From positions 8,608 to 72,607 of the forward strand of contig DASUWU010000145.1 of assembly GCA_036378315.1 (NCBI GenBank): DNA of 64,000 nucleotides. Reading direction: 5' to 3'. The stretch's first letter is position 1. Each line of letters starts with the position of its first letter. Below are positions 8,356 to 16,110 of the stretch, piece after piece. A program made the position numbers and the translations under genes. The DNA is from CALAED01 sp036378315. Its GTDB lineage: Bacteria; Actinomycetota; Actinomycetes; Streptosporangiales; Streptosporangiaceae. Under the pieces are notes generated by a model. The model saw only the letters and a list, made by a program, of their open reading frames with translations, had not been told where the DNA came from and ran no database searches.

Positions 8356-9612
8356 GTGGCGAGCATGGAGCGCAGGCGGGGAACCGTCAGGGACCTGCGC
8401 CGGGACAACCGCTCCGTACTGCTGTGGGCGCTGTACTTCAACCAGCCGCTGAGCCGCCAGGAGCTCAGCCGGGCCACCGGCCTCAGCCCGGCGTCGGTGA
8501 GCAACGTGACCCGCGACCTCATCGGCGAGGGCGTCATCGAGGAGGCCGGCTCGGTCGACTCCGACGGCGGCCGGCCTCGCGTGCTGCTCAGGATGAACCC
8601 CGATCACGGCTACGTCATCGGCGTCGACGTCGGCGAGACGCGTATCCGGGTGGAGCTGTTCGACCTGATGATGGCCGTACGCGCGACGGCGGACTATCCG
8701 CTGAACCCGCACGACCACGGCGTGGGCGAGGTCGTCGACGGCATCCTCACCGGGCTGGCCACCGTCCTGGCCGGCAGCGGCGTTGACGCCGCGGACGTGC
8801 TCGGCGTGGGCATCGGCGTGCCCGGCGTGGTCGAGCAGGGCGCTGAGGCACTCGTCCATGGGCAGACGTACGGCTGGGACGCCGTCCCCCTCGAGCGGCT
8901 GCTGCGGGCCGGCGCCGACCGGCGGGCGGGCACCCCCCTGCCCCTCTACATCGACAACGGCGCCAAGACCATGGGCCAGGCTGAGCTGTGGTTCGGCGCC
9001 GGCCGCGGCGCCCAGAACGCTGTGATCGCGCTGGTCGGCTCCGGCGTCGGTGCGAGCATCATCTCGGGCGGCTCGACGTACCGCGGGTCGACGTCGAGCG
9101 CCGGCGAGTGGGGACATACGACGATCATGGTCGGCGGGCGCACCTGCCGGTGCGGCGCGTCCGGCTGCCTCGAGGCGTACGTCGGGGCCGAGGGGATCCT
9201 GGACCGCTACGGCCGGCCGCTGCCTGGCGACGACCAGGAGTCCGCGCTCGCCGCCCTGATCGACCTGGCCGGGCGGGAGCAGGGGACGCACGGCGCCGAG
9301 GCGGCCAGGGCGGTCCTCGATGACACCGCGCGGTACCTGGGGGCGGGGATCGCCGGACTGATCAACTTGCTCAATCCCGAACGCATCATCCTCGGCGGCT
9401 GGGCCGGGCTGCTGCTCGGCGAGCGGTGGTTGCCGGCGATCCGCGAGGCGGCCAGGCTTCACTCGCTGCGCCAGCCGTTCGCCGGGACGTCGATCGAGCT
9501 GTGCCGGCTCGGGCCGGACGCGGTCGCCCTCGGCGCCGCCACCCTCCCGGTGGAACGCCTGCTCAACGGCGCCGTGAGCGGCGCGGCCGGCAGCAGCCGT
9601 TCCGCCGGCTGA
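8356..9612 (+). CDS. ROK-family transcriptional regulator
   Basis: 418-residue sugar-responsive regulator. An N-terminal winged helix-turn-helix (SRQELSRATGLSPASVSNVTRDLIGEG) is followed by a ROK sugar-kinase-like domain beginning IGVDVGETRIRVELFDL, with the ROK zinc motif CRCGASGCLE in its middle and a GVPGVVEQG segment. Such proteins bind DNA without inducer and release it on binding a sugar. It lacks no obvious landmark. It sits between the divergent beta-helix gene and a GH1 gene, the probable targets. GTG start at 8356 with an upstream GGGGAGGGG; an ATG three codons later is an alternative. Confidence 0.92.
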   Translation: MASMERRRGTVRDLRRDNRSVLLWALYFNQPLSRQELSRATGLSPASVSNVTRDLIGEGVIEEAGSVDSDGGRPRVLLRMNPDHGYVIGVDVGETRIRVELFDLMMAVRATADYPLNPHDHGVGEVVDGILTGLATVLAGSGVDAADVLGVGIGVPGVVEQGAEALVHGQTYGWDAVPLERLLRAGADRRAGTPLPLYIDNGAKTMGQAELWFGAGRGAQNAVIALVGSGVGASIISGGSTYRGSTSSAGEWGHTTIMVGGRTCRCGASGCLEAYVGAEGILDRYGRPLPGDDQESALAALIDLAGREQGTHGAEAARAVLDDTARYLGAGIAGLINLLNPERIILGGWAGLLLGERWLPAIREAARLHSLRQPFAGTSIELCRLGPDAVALGAATLPVERLLNGAVSGAAGSSRSAG

Positions 9613-9662
9613 GCCGCCGGCTCCCCTTCCCCGTTCCGCCGCGAAAGCCCGCCTGGAGGCTT

Positions 9663-9691
9663 GCCTTATCTCTTAAATTAGGCCTTAAATT
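9663..9691 (+). promoter_or_regulatory. AT-rich direct repeat upstream of GH1 gene (candidate ROK operator)
   Basis: CTTAAATT occurs at 9672-9679 and again at 9684-9691, 12 bp apart, roughly one helical turn. It is preceded by GCCTTATCTC (9663-9672), which matches 9 of 10 bases of a site in front of the beta-helix gene. The stretch stands out in GC-rich surroundings. Confidence 0.45.
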
Positions 9692-9730
9692 TAGCCGCGG
9701 GGCCGTCGAGTGACCGACGAAAGGGAGAAC

Positions 9731-11095
9731 ATGAGCGACCTGTCCGAGCTGACCCAGCTGCCCGCCGAGTTCGTCTGGGGCGTGGCCACGTCCGCGTACC
9801 AGATCGAAGGGGCGGTGGCGGAGGACGGCCGGTCGCCGTCCATCTGGGACACCTTCGCCCATACCCCCGGCAAAATCGACGGCGGCGACACCGGAGACGT
9901 CGCCTGCGATCACTACCATCGCTGGCCCGAGGACATCGAGCTCATGAAGCGGCTCGGCGTCGACGCCTACCGGTTCTCGATCGCCTGGCCGCGGATCGTG
10001 CCAGGCGGCGCAGGCCCGGTCAACCCGGCCGGCCTCGCCTTCTACGACCGGCTCGTCGACGCGCTCCTCGAGGCCGGCATCACGCCGTTCCCCACCCTCT
10101 ACCACTGGGACCTGCCGCAGGCCCTGCAGGAGCGCGGCGGCTGGACGGCGCGGGACACCGCCGGGCACTTCGCCGCGTACGCCGCCCGCGTGGCCGAGGC
10201 GCTCGGCGACCGGGTGACTCGCTGGGCCACCCTCAACGAGCCGATGTGCGCCGCGTGGATCGGCCACCTGGAGGGCCGGCACGCCCCGGGGGCGACGGAC
10301 ATCGGCGTCGCAGTCCCCGCGTCGTACCACCTGCTGCTGGCCCACGGCCTGGGCGCGCAGGCCGTGCGCGCCGCGGTGCCGGACGCCGAGATCGGCATCG
10401 TCCACCTCGTCCATCCGTGCGAGCCCGGCGGTGACCTGGACGCCGACGCGCGGGCCGCGGCCCGGTTCGACGGGCACGCCAACCGGTGGTGGCTCGATCC
10501 GATCCACGGCCGCGGGTTCCCCGCGGACATGATCGACGTGTACGGCGTGCCGCTGCCCGAGCGCCCGGGCGACCTGGAGGCGATCGCCACACCGCTCGAC
10601 TGGCTCGGGGTGAACTACTACAACCCCAGCGTCGTGGTGGACGACCCCGGCGGCCCGCCGCCGTACGCGCGGCTCATCGAGGCGCCCGGCACCCGGCGGA
10701 CCATGCTCGACTGGGAGATCCGCGCCGAAGGACTTGAGCGCACCCTGCTCCGGGTGACCGCCGACTACCGCCCGACCCGGCTGTACGTCACCGAGAACGG
10801 CTCGGCGTGGGTCGACAAGGTCGGCCCGGACGGGCAGGTCCACGACCCGGAGCGGGTGCGGTACCTGGAGGAGCACGTGGCCGCCTGCGTCCGCGCGGTC
10901 GATCGCGGTGCGCCGGTGGCCGGGTACTTCGCCTGGTCGCTGCTGGACAACTTCGAATGGGCGTACGGCTACGAGGCCAGGTTCGGGCTCGTCCACGTCG
11001 ATTACGCCACCCAGGTGCGCACCGTCAAGGGCAGCGGCCGGCGCTACGGCGACATCATCCGCCGGCACCGCGGCCGGGCCCGCCGCGTCGCCTGA
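9731..11095 (+). CDS. GH1 beta-glucosidase
   Basis: Cytoplasmic family 1 glycoside hydrolase of 454 residues that cleaves beta-glucosides or related disaccharides by double displacement. The family N-terminus FVWGVATSAYQIEGA, the acid/base motif TLNEP (Glu170) and the nucleophile motif YVTENG (Glu355) are all present, as is the C-terminal W-rich loop LLDNFEWAYGY. No signal peptide. The ATG at 9731 follows AAGGGAG; a GTG at 9710 is less likely. Probably ROK-regulated and serving to hydrolyse short products of the secreted enzymes, although no sugar ABC transporter is encoded nearby. Confidence 0.95.
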   Translation: MSDLSELTQLPAEFVWGVATSAYQIEGAVAEDGRSPSIWDTFAHTPGKIDGGDTGDVACDHYHRWPEDIELMKRLGVDAYRFSIAWPRIVPGGAGPVNPAGLAFYDRLVDALLEAGITPFPTLYHWDLPQALQERGGWTARDTAGHFAAYAARVAEALGDRVTRWATLNEPMCAAWIGHLEGRHAPGATDIGVAVPASYHLLLAHGLGAQAVRAAVPDAEIGIVHLVHPCEPGGDLDADARAAARFDGHANRWWLDPIHGRGFPADMIDVYGVPLPERPGDLEAIATPLDWLGVNYYNPSVVVDDPGGPPPYARLIEAPGTRRTMLDWEIRAEGLERTLLRVTADYRPTRLYVTENGSAWVDKVGPDGQVHDPERVRYLEEHVAACVRAVDRGAPVAGYFAWSLLDNFEWAYGYEARFGLVHVDYATQVRTVKGSGRRYGDIIRRHRGRARRVA

Positions 11096-11109
11096 GCTCC
11101 GGCCCGCGC

Positions 11110-11958
11110 TCAGGGGATGCGGGCGACCGCGCAGTAGCCGAAGCCGTCGGCGGCGGAGATGCGGTCGGCCGGCGGCAGCTCGCTGCGCCAGTCGGGCAAC
11201 GCCGCGATGCCGGGCGGCACCAGGTCCATGCCCTCGAAGAACCGGCTGAACTCCGCCTTGCCGCGCGGCCGCACGGGCTCCCGGTTTTGGGGTCGCTCCC
11301 GCTCGGCCCGCTGCTCGAACTCCGCCTTCTCCTCCGTCGGCAGGAATTCGGCGGTCAGGTGCGACATGGCCAGATAGCTGCCCGGCGGGAGAGCCTCGGT
11401 CAGTGTCGCGATGCATCCGTACGGGTCGTCGGCGTCGTCGACGAAATGCATCACCGCCACCACCATGAGCGCCACCGGCCGGCTCAGATCCAGGACCGCC
11501 CGCAGATCCGGATTGGCGAGAATCTTGTCCGGCGCGCGCACGTCGGCGTGGATGTACGCGGTCGCGCCCGCGGGCGTGTTGGTGGACAGCAGCCGCCTGG
11601 CGTGTGCCAGCACGATCGGATCGTTGTCGACGTACACGACCCGCGTCTCGGGTGCGATCTCCTGTGCCACCTCGTGCACGGTGCTCGCCGACGGGATGCC
11701 GGTGCCGATATCCAGGAACTGACGGATCCCGGCTTCCTTGACCAGGAACGTCACCGCCCGCCGCAAGAACCGGCGGTTCTCCATCGCGGACAGCCGGACC
11801 GCCGGGAAGGCGGCCGCCCAGGCGTCTCCGGAGGCCCGGTCGGCCTCGAAGTTGTCTTTGCCGCCCAGCCAGTAGTTGTACCGCCGCGCCGCGTGCGCCA
11901 CCGTGGTATCGATCTCGAACGGATCGTCCAGGGCTACTTCGTCAGGCTCCATGCCCAT
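11110..11958 (-). CDS. SAM-dependent methyltransferase (Methyltransf_19 / DUF574 type)
   Basis: 282 residues. The N-terminal signature VAHAARRYNYWLGGKDNFEADR is typical of a large actinomycete family of presumed S-adenosylmethionine methyltransferases; the cofactor loop is visible as FLDIGTGIPS, with an acidic residue ending the next strand (VVYVDNDPIVL). Substrate unknown; these genes are abundant and often solitary. ATG at 11958 has GGAGGGG 5 nt upstream. A sigma-70-like promoter lies about 50 nt upstream. Confidence 0.88.
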   Translation of the reverse strand: MGMEPDEVALDDPFEIDTTVAHAARRYNYWLGGKDNFEADRASGDAWAAAFPAVRLSAMENRRFLRRAVTFLVKEAGIRQFLDIGTGIPSASTVHEVAQEIAPETRVVYVDNDPIVLAHARRLLSTNTPAGATAYIHADVRAPDKILANPDLRAVLDLSRPVALMVVAVMHFVDDADDPYGCIATLTEALPPGSYLAMSHLTAEFLPTEEKAEFEQRAERERPQNREPVRPRGKAEFSRFFEGMDLVPPGIAALPDWRSELPPADRISAADGFGYCAVARIP

Positions 11959-12009
11959 GGGCCCCTCCACCGAGCACCGTCCGCCATTGGCAAAGCCCCC
12001 GATGCGCCG

Positions 12010-12037
12010 ATTATCGCAGTATCCCGTGCCACGTTGA
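12010..12037 (-). promoter_or_regulatory. Probable promoter of methyltransferase gene
   Basis: On the minus strand TCAACG (12032-12037), 16 bp, then GATAAT (12010-12015), a good -10 and a weak -35, about 50 nt before the methyltransferase start. Confidence 0.4.
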
Positions 12038-12109
12038 TAGATCGGCCGCGCCTTCGAAAGTCGCGCTGCCGGGGCCGGCGGCGGCTGCCGTTCTGTGGCC
12101 GGTTTGCCG

Positions 12110-14008
12110 TCACGATCGCACGGCGACGCGTTTGCGCGCGGTTCTCACGGCGGCGGTGAGGCCGGCGATGTCATAGGCGCCGTGATGGCGGCGGCCGTTG
12201 ATGAAGAAGCTCGGGGTGCCCGACACGCCGCTGAGGTCGGCGGAGTCGACATCCTCGGCGATGCGGGCCGCGCCGACGTTCTTCCGCACGTCGGCGCGGA
12301 AGCGCTCGACGTCGAGGCCGAGCTCGCCGGCGTACCTGATCAGGTCCGGTGGCTGCAGCGCGTCCTGGCGCACCAGCAGCAGATCGTGCATCTCCCAGAA
12401 TCTCCCCTGGTCGGCGGCGGCCTCGGCGGCCAGCGCCGCCAGCCGCGCCTGCGGGTGGACGTCGGTGAGCGGCAGGTGCCGCCAGACGTAACGGACGTCG
12501 CCGTAGTCGGCGAGCAGCTCGCGGATGACGGGCTCCGCCTGGCCGCAGAAGGGGCACTCGAAGTCGCCGTACTCGACCACGGTGATCGGGGCCTTGGCCG
12601 GCCCGCGGATGTGGTCGCGGTCGGGGTCGACCGGCGCGGCGAGGTCCACGATGCTCTCGGCCGTGCCGAGCAGCGCGCGCAGCCGCAGCCGGCTCGGCAG
12701 CAGCGCGGTCAGCCGTACGACGGTCCAGGTCAACGCCGCCGCGCACAGCGCGGCCGACACCACGCCGACCTTCGCCTCGTCGAGCTGCCGGCCGGTGAAG
12801 GCGAGCGTCGCGATGAGCAGCGCCACGGTGAAGCCGATGCCGGCGATGGCGCCGCCGCCCGCCACGGCCGCCCAGCCGACGGGCGGGCGCAGCCGGCCCC
12901 GGCTCAGCCACGTCACCAGCCAGGACAGGCCGACGATGCCGACCGGCTTGCCCACCACGTAACCGGCCATGACACCCAGCGTGATCGGCGAGGTGTAGGC
13001 ACGGCCGAGGAAGCCGGCGCTGATCGGGATACCCGCGTTCGCCAGCGCGAACAGCGGCACGATCACGTAGCTCGTCCACGGGTGGATCAGCTGCTGCAGC
13101 CGCTCGTTCGGCGAGATCGCCGAGGCGACCCCGATCCGCGCCGACTGCGCCAGCTCCGGCGTGGGCTGCTCGCGGAACAGCCGGAACGCCTCTGTGGCGC
13201 GTTCCAGGTCACCGCGGGCGGCCGGGTAGGCGTACGTCAGCAGCCCCATGGCAAGGCCGATGACCACGGGCTCCACCCCGGAGGAGGCCAGCGCCACCCA
13301 GGCGGCGATCCCCAACGCCACGTACGCCAGCACGTACCGGACGCCGGCGGCACGGACGGCCAGCGCCACCACGAAGAACGCCACCGCGGCGAGCAGCGCT
13401 GGCAGCGCGATATCGGTGCTGTAGACGATCGCGATCACGCCCAGCGAGGTCACGTCGTCGACCACGGCCACGGTGAGCAGGTAGGCGCGCAGCCTGGCCG
13501 GCAGCCGGCGGCCGGCCAGCGTCAGCAGCCCCAGCGCGAACGCCGTGTCGGTCGACATCGCGACGCCCCAGCCGTGCGCGGACGCCCGGCCCGCGTTCAC
13601 CGCCAGGTAGATCGCCACCGGCAGCACCATCCCGCCGATCCCGGCGGCCAGCGGCAGCGCCAGCCGGCGCCGGTCGCGCAGCTCACCCATGTCGAACTCG
13701 CGGCGCGCCTCGAGGCCGACGACGAAGAAGAACAACGTCATCAGCCCGCCGTTGACCCAGTGCCGCAGGTCGTCAGAAAGGTCGAAGCGGCCCAGCCGGA
13801 TCGACAGCCGGGCCGACCAGACAGCGTCGTACGAAGCGGCGTGCGCGTTCGCCCACACCAGCGCGGCCACCGTCGCGGCGAGCAGCACCATGGCGCCGCC
13901 GGTCTCGGTGCGGAGGAACTCCCGCAGCGGCGTGTGCAGGCTCCGCGCCCACGCCGTCCGCCCGGACAGCGGCGACCCCCCACCCTGAGCCGCCTGCCGT
14001 TCCGTCAT
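12110..14008 (-). CDS. nhaA: NhaA Na+/H+ antiporter fused to DsbA-like thioredoxin domain
   Basis: 632-residue inner-membrane antiporter with an added C-terminal domain. The first about 410 residues carry NhaA helices including the ion-binding aspartate pair in AVVDDVTS (Asp184-Asp185) and VAMSTDTAFALG. Residues from about 465 form a DsbA/FrnE-like thioredoxin fold with CPFC (Cys485, Cys488) and the cis-proline loop SGTPSFFING. This fusion is a known actinobacterial arrangement; whether the thioredoxin part is periplasmic depends on topology. Start ATG at 14008 overlaps the stop of the upstream cyclase-like gene (ATGA) and follows GGGAGA, so translation is coupled to it. Confidence 0.93.
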   Translation of the reverse strand: MTERQAAQGGGSPLSGRTAWARSLHTPLREFLRTETGGAMVLLAATVAALVWANAHAASYDAVWSARLSIRLGRFDLSDDLRHWVNGGLMTLFFFVVGLEARREFDMGELRDRRRLALPLAAGIGGMVLPVAIYLAVNAGRASAHGWGVAMSTDTAFALGLLTLAGRRLPARLRAYLLTVAVVDDVTSLGVIAIVYSTDIALPALLAAVAFFVVALAVRAAGVRYVLAYVALGIAAWVALASSGVEPVVIGLAMGLLTYAYPAARGDLERATEAFRLFREQPTPELAQSARIGVASAISPNERLQQLIHPWTSYVIVPLFALANAGIPISAGFLGRAYTSPITLGVMAGYVVGKPVGIVGLSWLVTWLSRGRLRPPVGWAAVAGGGAIAGIGFTVALLIATLAFTGRQLDEAKVGVVSAALCAAALTWTVVRLTALLPSRLRLRALLGTAESIVDLAAPVDPDRDHIRGPAKAPITVVEYGDFECPFCGQAEPVIRELLADYGDVRYVWRHLPLTDVHPQARLAALAAEAAADQGRFWEMHDLLLVRQDALQPPDLIRYAGELGLDVERFRADVRKNVGAARIAEDVDSADLSGVSGTPSFFINGRRHHGAYDIAGLTAAVRTARKRVAVRS

Positions 14009-14766
14009 TCTTGAATTCTCCCGCGCGATCTCCACACCCGCAGCAGGCGGCACCACCACGCCACGGGTCCGCCCGCTCCGCCGTGGCGGGCGTCCCGGTG
14101 CCGCCGGTGTACCCCGGCTCTCCTGGTCCGGCCAGTGAGCCGCCTGGCGAGCCCGTCGCCCGGCGCCACGTGGAACCAGGCGGTGAACTCGTACTCTTTC
14201 ACCCGACCGTTGATCTTCTTGTACTCGGCGGACGGCACCGACTCCGGGTACGGCTTGATGCTATCGAGGTAGACGTGGTCGGAGACGATCAAGCCGACGG
14301 GGTTGGCGAACGATGCGGCGGCGAGCCGGCGTCTGAAAGTGCGTTGGTCGATGAGCCGCGCGGCGTTGCTGATGACGCGCCCGTCCACGCCTGCGGTGTC
14401 GGACTCGACCGAACCCACGTCAACCGCGTTGCGCTGCTTAAACCGCGCGCCGCGGCGCGCGGTCGCGTTGTGCCTCCTGAGCCCGTCGGTGACGTACGCA
14501 TGGACCAGATGGACGACCTGTTTGGTGGGCACGGTCGACGGGAAGACGACGAGTATTCCGTCACCGCGACCTTCATGATGGCACTCGTTCCACGGGATGC
14601 CGGCTTTTTCGACGGCGGCGGGAACGATCTCATATATGGCCTCGCGGATGGTTCTGCGGTCCGCCGCCGTGCGGTGGGCTGCAGTGGAGCCGACGATATC
14701 GGTCAGCAGGACCGTACAGTTCTCGCCTTTCGGGGCGCCGACTCCGACTTCGGACGAAAAGTCCAT
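14005..14766 (-). CDS. Class III nucleotide cyclase-like domain protein
   Basis: About 253 residues. The first part matches the class III adenylate/guanylate cyclase catalytic fold: first metal-binding aspartate in LLTDIVGST, second in EGRGDGILVVFPS, and the late segment GRVISNAARLID corresponding to the VNxAARL helix with its transition-state asparagine. It therefore may be catalytically competent, though a substrate-specifying lysine cannot be assigned by eye. The C-terminus (from about residue 215) is Arg-rich and unstructured. ATG at 14766 is chosen because homologous sequence begins there; its ribosome site is weak and a longer frame exists upstream. Coupled to nhaA by a 4-nt overlap. 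Confidence 0.72.
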   Translation of the reverse strand: MDFSSEVGVGAPKGENCTVLLTDIVGSTAAHRTAADRRTIREAIYEIVPAAVEKAGIPWNECHHEGRGDGILVVFPSTVPTKQVVHLVHAYVTDGLRRHNATARRGARFKQRNAVDVGSVESDTAGVDGRVISNAARLIDQRTFRRRLAAASFANPVGLIVSDHVYLDSIKPYPESVPSAEYKKINGRVKEYEFTAWFHVAPGDGLARRLTGRTRRAGVHRRHRDARHGGAGGPVAWWCRLLRVWRSRGRIQE

Positions 14767-15760
14767 CGCAGTTCCGTCAGGACGGCGTTGCGGCGGCGGC
14801 CGAGGCCGGCGCGAAACGGCGAGGTGTGCGAGCGTGTGGCCGTACGGCGATGCGGCGGCAGTCAACGCTGACGCGCATACGCGATCTTCCTTTCGGTGAA
14901 GTAAGGCGCGGACGTCGGGTCGTGGTCGTAAAGCGCACAAAGCGGACAGCACTATGGATTCCCTTGCCTCGGACCAATAGCTGCGAATGAGACGTGGGCA
15001 ACTCAGTCCAGGACGAACACTCTGCTTGCGCCCGTGGGCCGGATGTCGTCATGTGGGCCGCATATCGACCGTTACTTTTCGTTCAGCCGCCTTCAAAGGG
15101 GGCCGGATAGCCAATACGCTTATCTCCGTTCACCGTGTCACCTGGCACACAAAGAGTCTGGTATGCGGTGTTTGTCCAGAAAGTCCCTCTCGGGGTCTTC
15201 TGGATACCTTGCAGCACCGAAGAGAACTGCCATCCGGACCGGTGCTGCAAACCGTCGCTGGACGGGCGGCAGGGGCCTATCGGATTCGGCCGGTAGGCCC
15301 TTGCGCGTCCGCACGTGACGCCGCCACCGTCGGCGGCGGGCGCGCGGCGGTGGCGCTCGTCCGACGCCGGCCGGGCGGTGGCGTGTCGATGGAGACCACT
15401 GGCCCCCCTCACCTACAGATCGCCGAACCGGCGATGCTGATCGAGAGTAACTGCACGAGAGATTACAGAGGCCTCCCTTCGCACGTCGCGATTTGAAGTA
15501 CACCGAAGGACACCGAAAGAGTCGCCTCCACCCGGATCGTGGAAACACGGGCGATCCCGCATGGTAGCGGAGAAACATCATTGTCTGCCGCTTACGGTAT
15601 CGAGCGTGTCGCCACATAGCCGGGCTCCTGCCGCATATACGACGAACCCGTACGAACGGTGCTTTTTACGCAACCCGCCAGCCGGCCCGCCTCCTGGTAC
15701 ACAGGCTCCGACCAGTGCTTCTAACCTCGATCAAGCGGCGCCTTGCGAAGGCTGCCGTGC
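14767..15760. other. Gene-poor stretch, no supported gene
   Basis: About 1 kb of lower-GC DNA. Several open frames exist on both strands but none shows actinomycete codon bias, a recognisable domain or a good start. It holds one strong hairpin at 15273-15300. It may be regulatory or decayed sequence. Confidence 0.6.
15273..15300. terminator. Hairpin in the gene-poor stretch
   Basis: Arms GGGCCTATCGG and CCGGTAGGCCC (one G-U pair, 11 bp) with a 6-nt loop, followed by TTGCG. Strong enough to stop transcription from either side; the gene it would serve is unclear. Confidence 0.45.
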
Positions 15761-15763
15761 AGG

Positions 15764-15793
15764 TGCACGTGCAGGCGTAGTTTGCATATGCAA
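15764..15793. promoter_or_regulatory. Paired perfect palindromes TGCACGTGCA and TTGCATATGCAA
   Basis: TGCACGTGCA (15764-15773) and TTGCATATGCAA (15782-15793) are both perfect, with centres 19 bp apart. The same 10-bp core, again followed 18 bp on by TTGCAT, occurs at 41837-41860 between the WhiJ-like and HATPase genes. Candidate binding site for a dimeric regulator; the regulator is unknown. Confidence 0.5.
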
Positions 15794-15850
15794 TGGCGTT
15801 CGCGCGATCATAGGAACCGTCCCGTTCCAATTCGTTCCGGATCTGCTCTG

Positions 15851-15927
15851 ACTAGCTCCAATTAGCTAGTTGAAATGCCTCCAAACGCACGAGATCCGTC
15901 GTTCCCGAACACCGCTCGACAATTGTC
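15851..15927. promoter_or_regulatory. Two further inverted repeats upstream of GH3 gene
   Basis: ACTAGCT / AGCTAGT (15851-15857 and 15864-15870, 6-nt spacer) and the perfect palindrome GACAATTGTC (15918-15927). Both are AT-rich for this genome and lie 180-260 nt upstream of the GH3 start. Function is inference. Confidence 0.35.
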
Positions 15928-16048
15928 ACGAGGAACGGAAGGTTCGATGGGGACGGCACCGGCACCCCATAGCGTGCCCCGACAGCCCCGGGAAACTCCG
16001 GGCGCGCCGGAGGCTGCGGCATGCTCCCCGGCTTCCGCGCGCCAGGTC

Positions 16049-16078
16049 TTGACAGATGGTGGAAAACGTTTGCACGAT
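16049..16078 (+). promoter_or_regulatory. GH3 promoter with LacI/GalR-type operator
   Basis: A consensus -35 box TTGACA (16049-16054) is followed by GGAAAACGTTTGCA (16061-16074), which fits the LacI/CcpA-family operator pattern TGWAARCGYTWNCW at 13 of 14 positions. A weak -10 (CACGAT) would lie at 16073-16078. A LacI-family repressor bound here would block the promoter; no lacI gene is in the window. Confidence 0.5.
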
Positions 16079-16110
16079 CGCGGGCGCGGCTAGTGGTCTC
16101 GGGAGCGATG

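Noticed and set aside
14987..15617. Several 90-170 codon frames on both strands
   Set aside because: Poor codon bias, no ribosome site, no domains, and they overlap each other.
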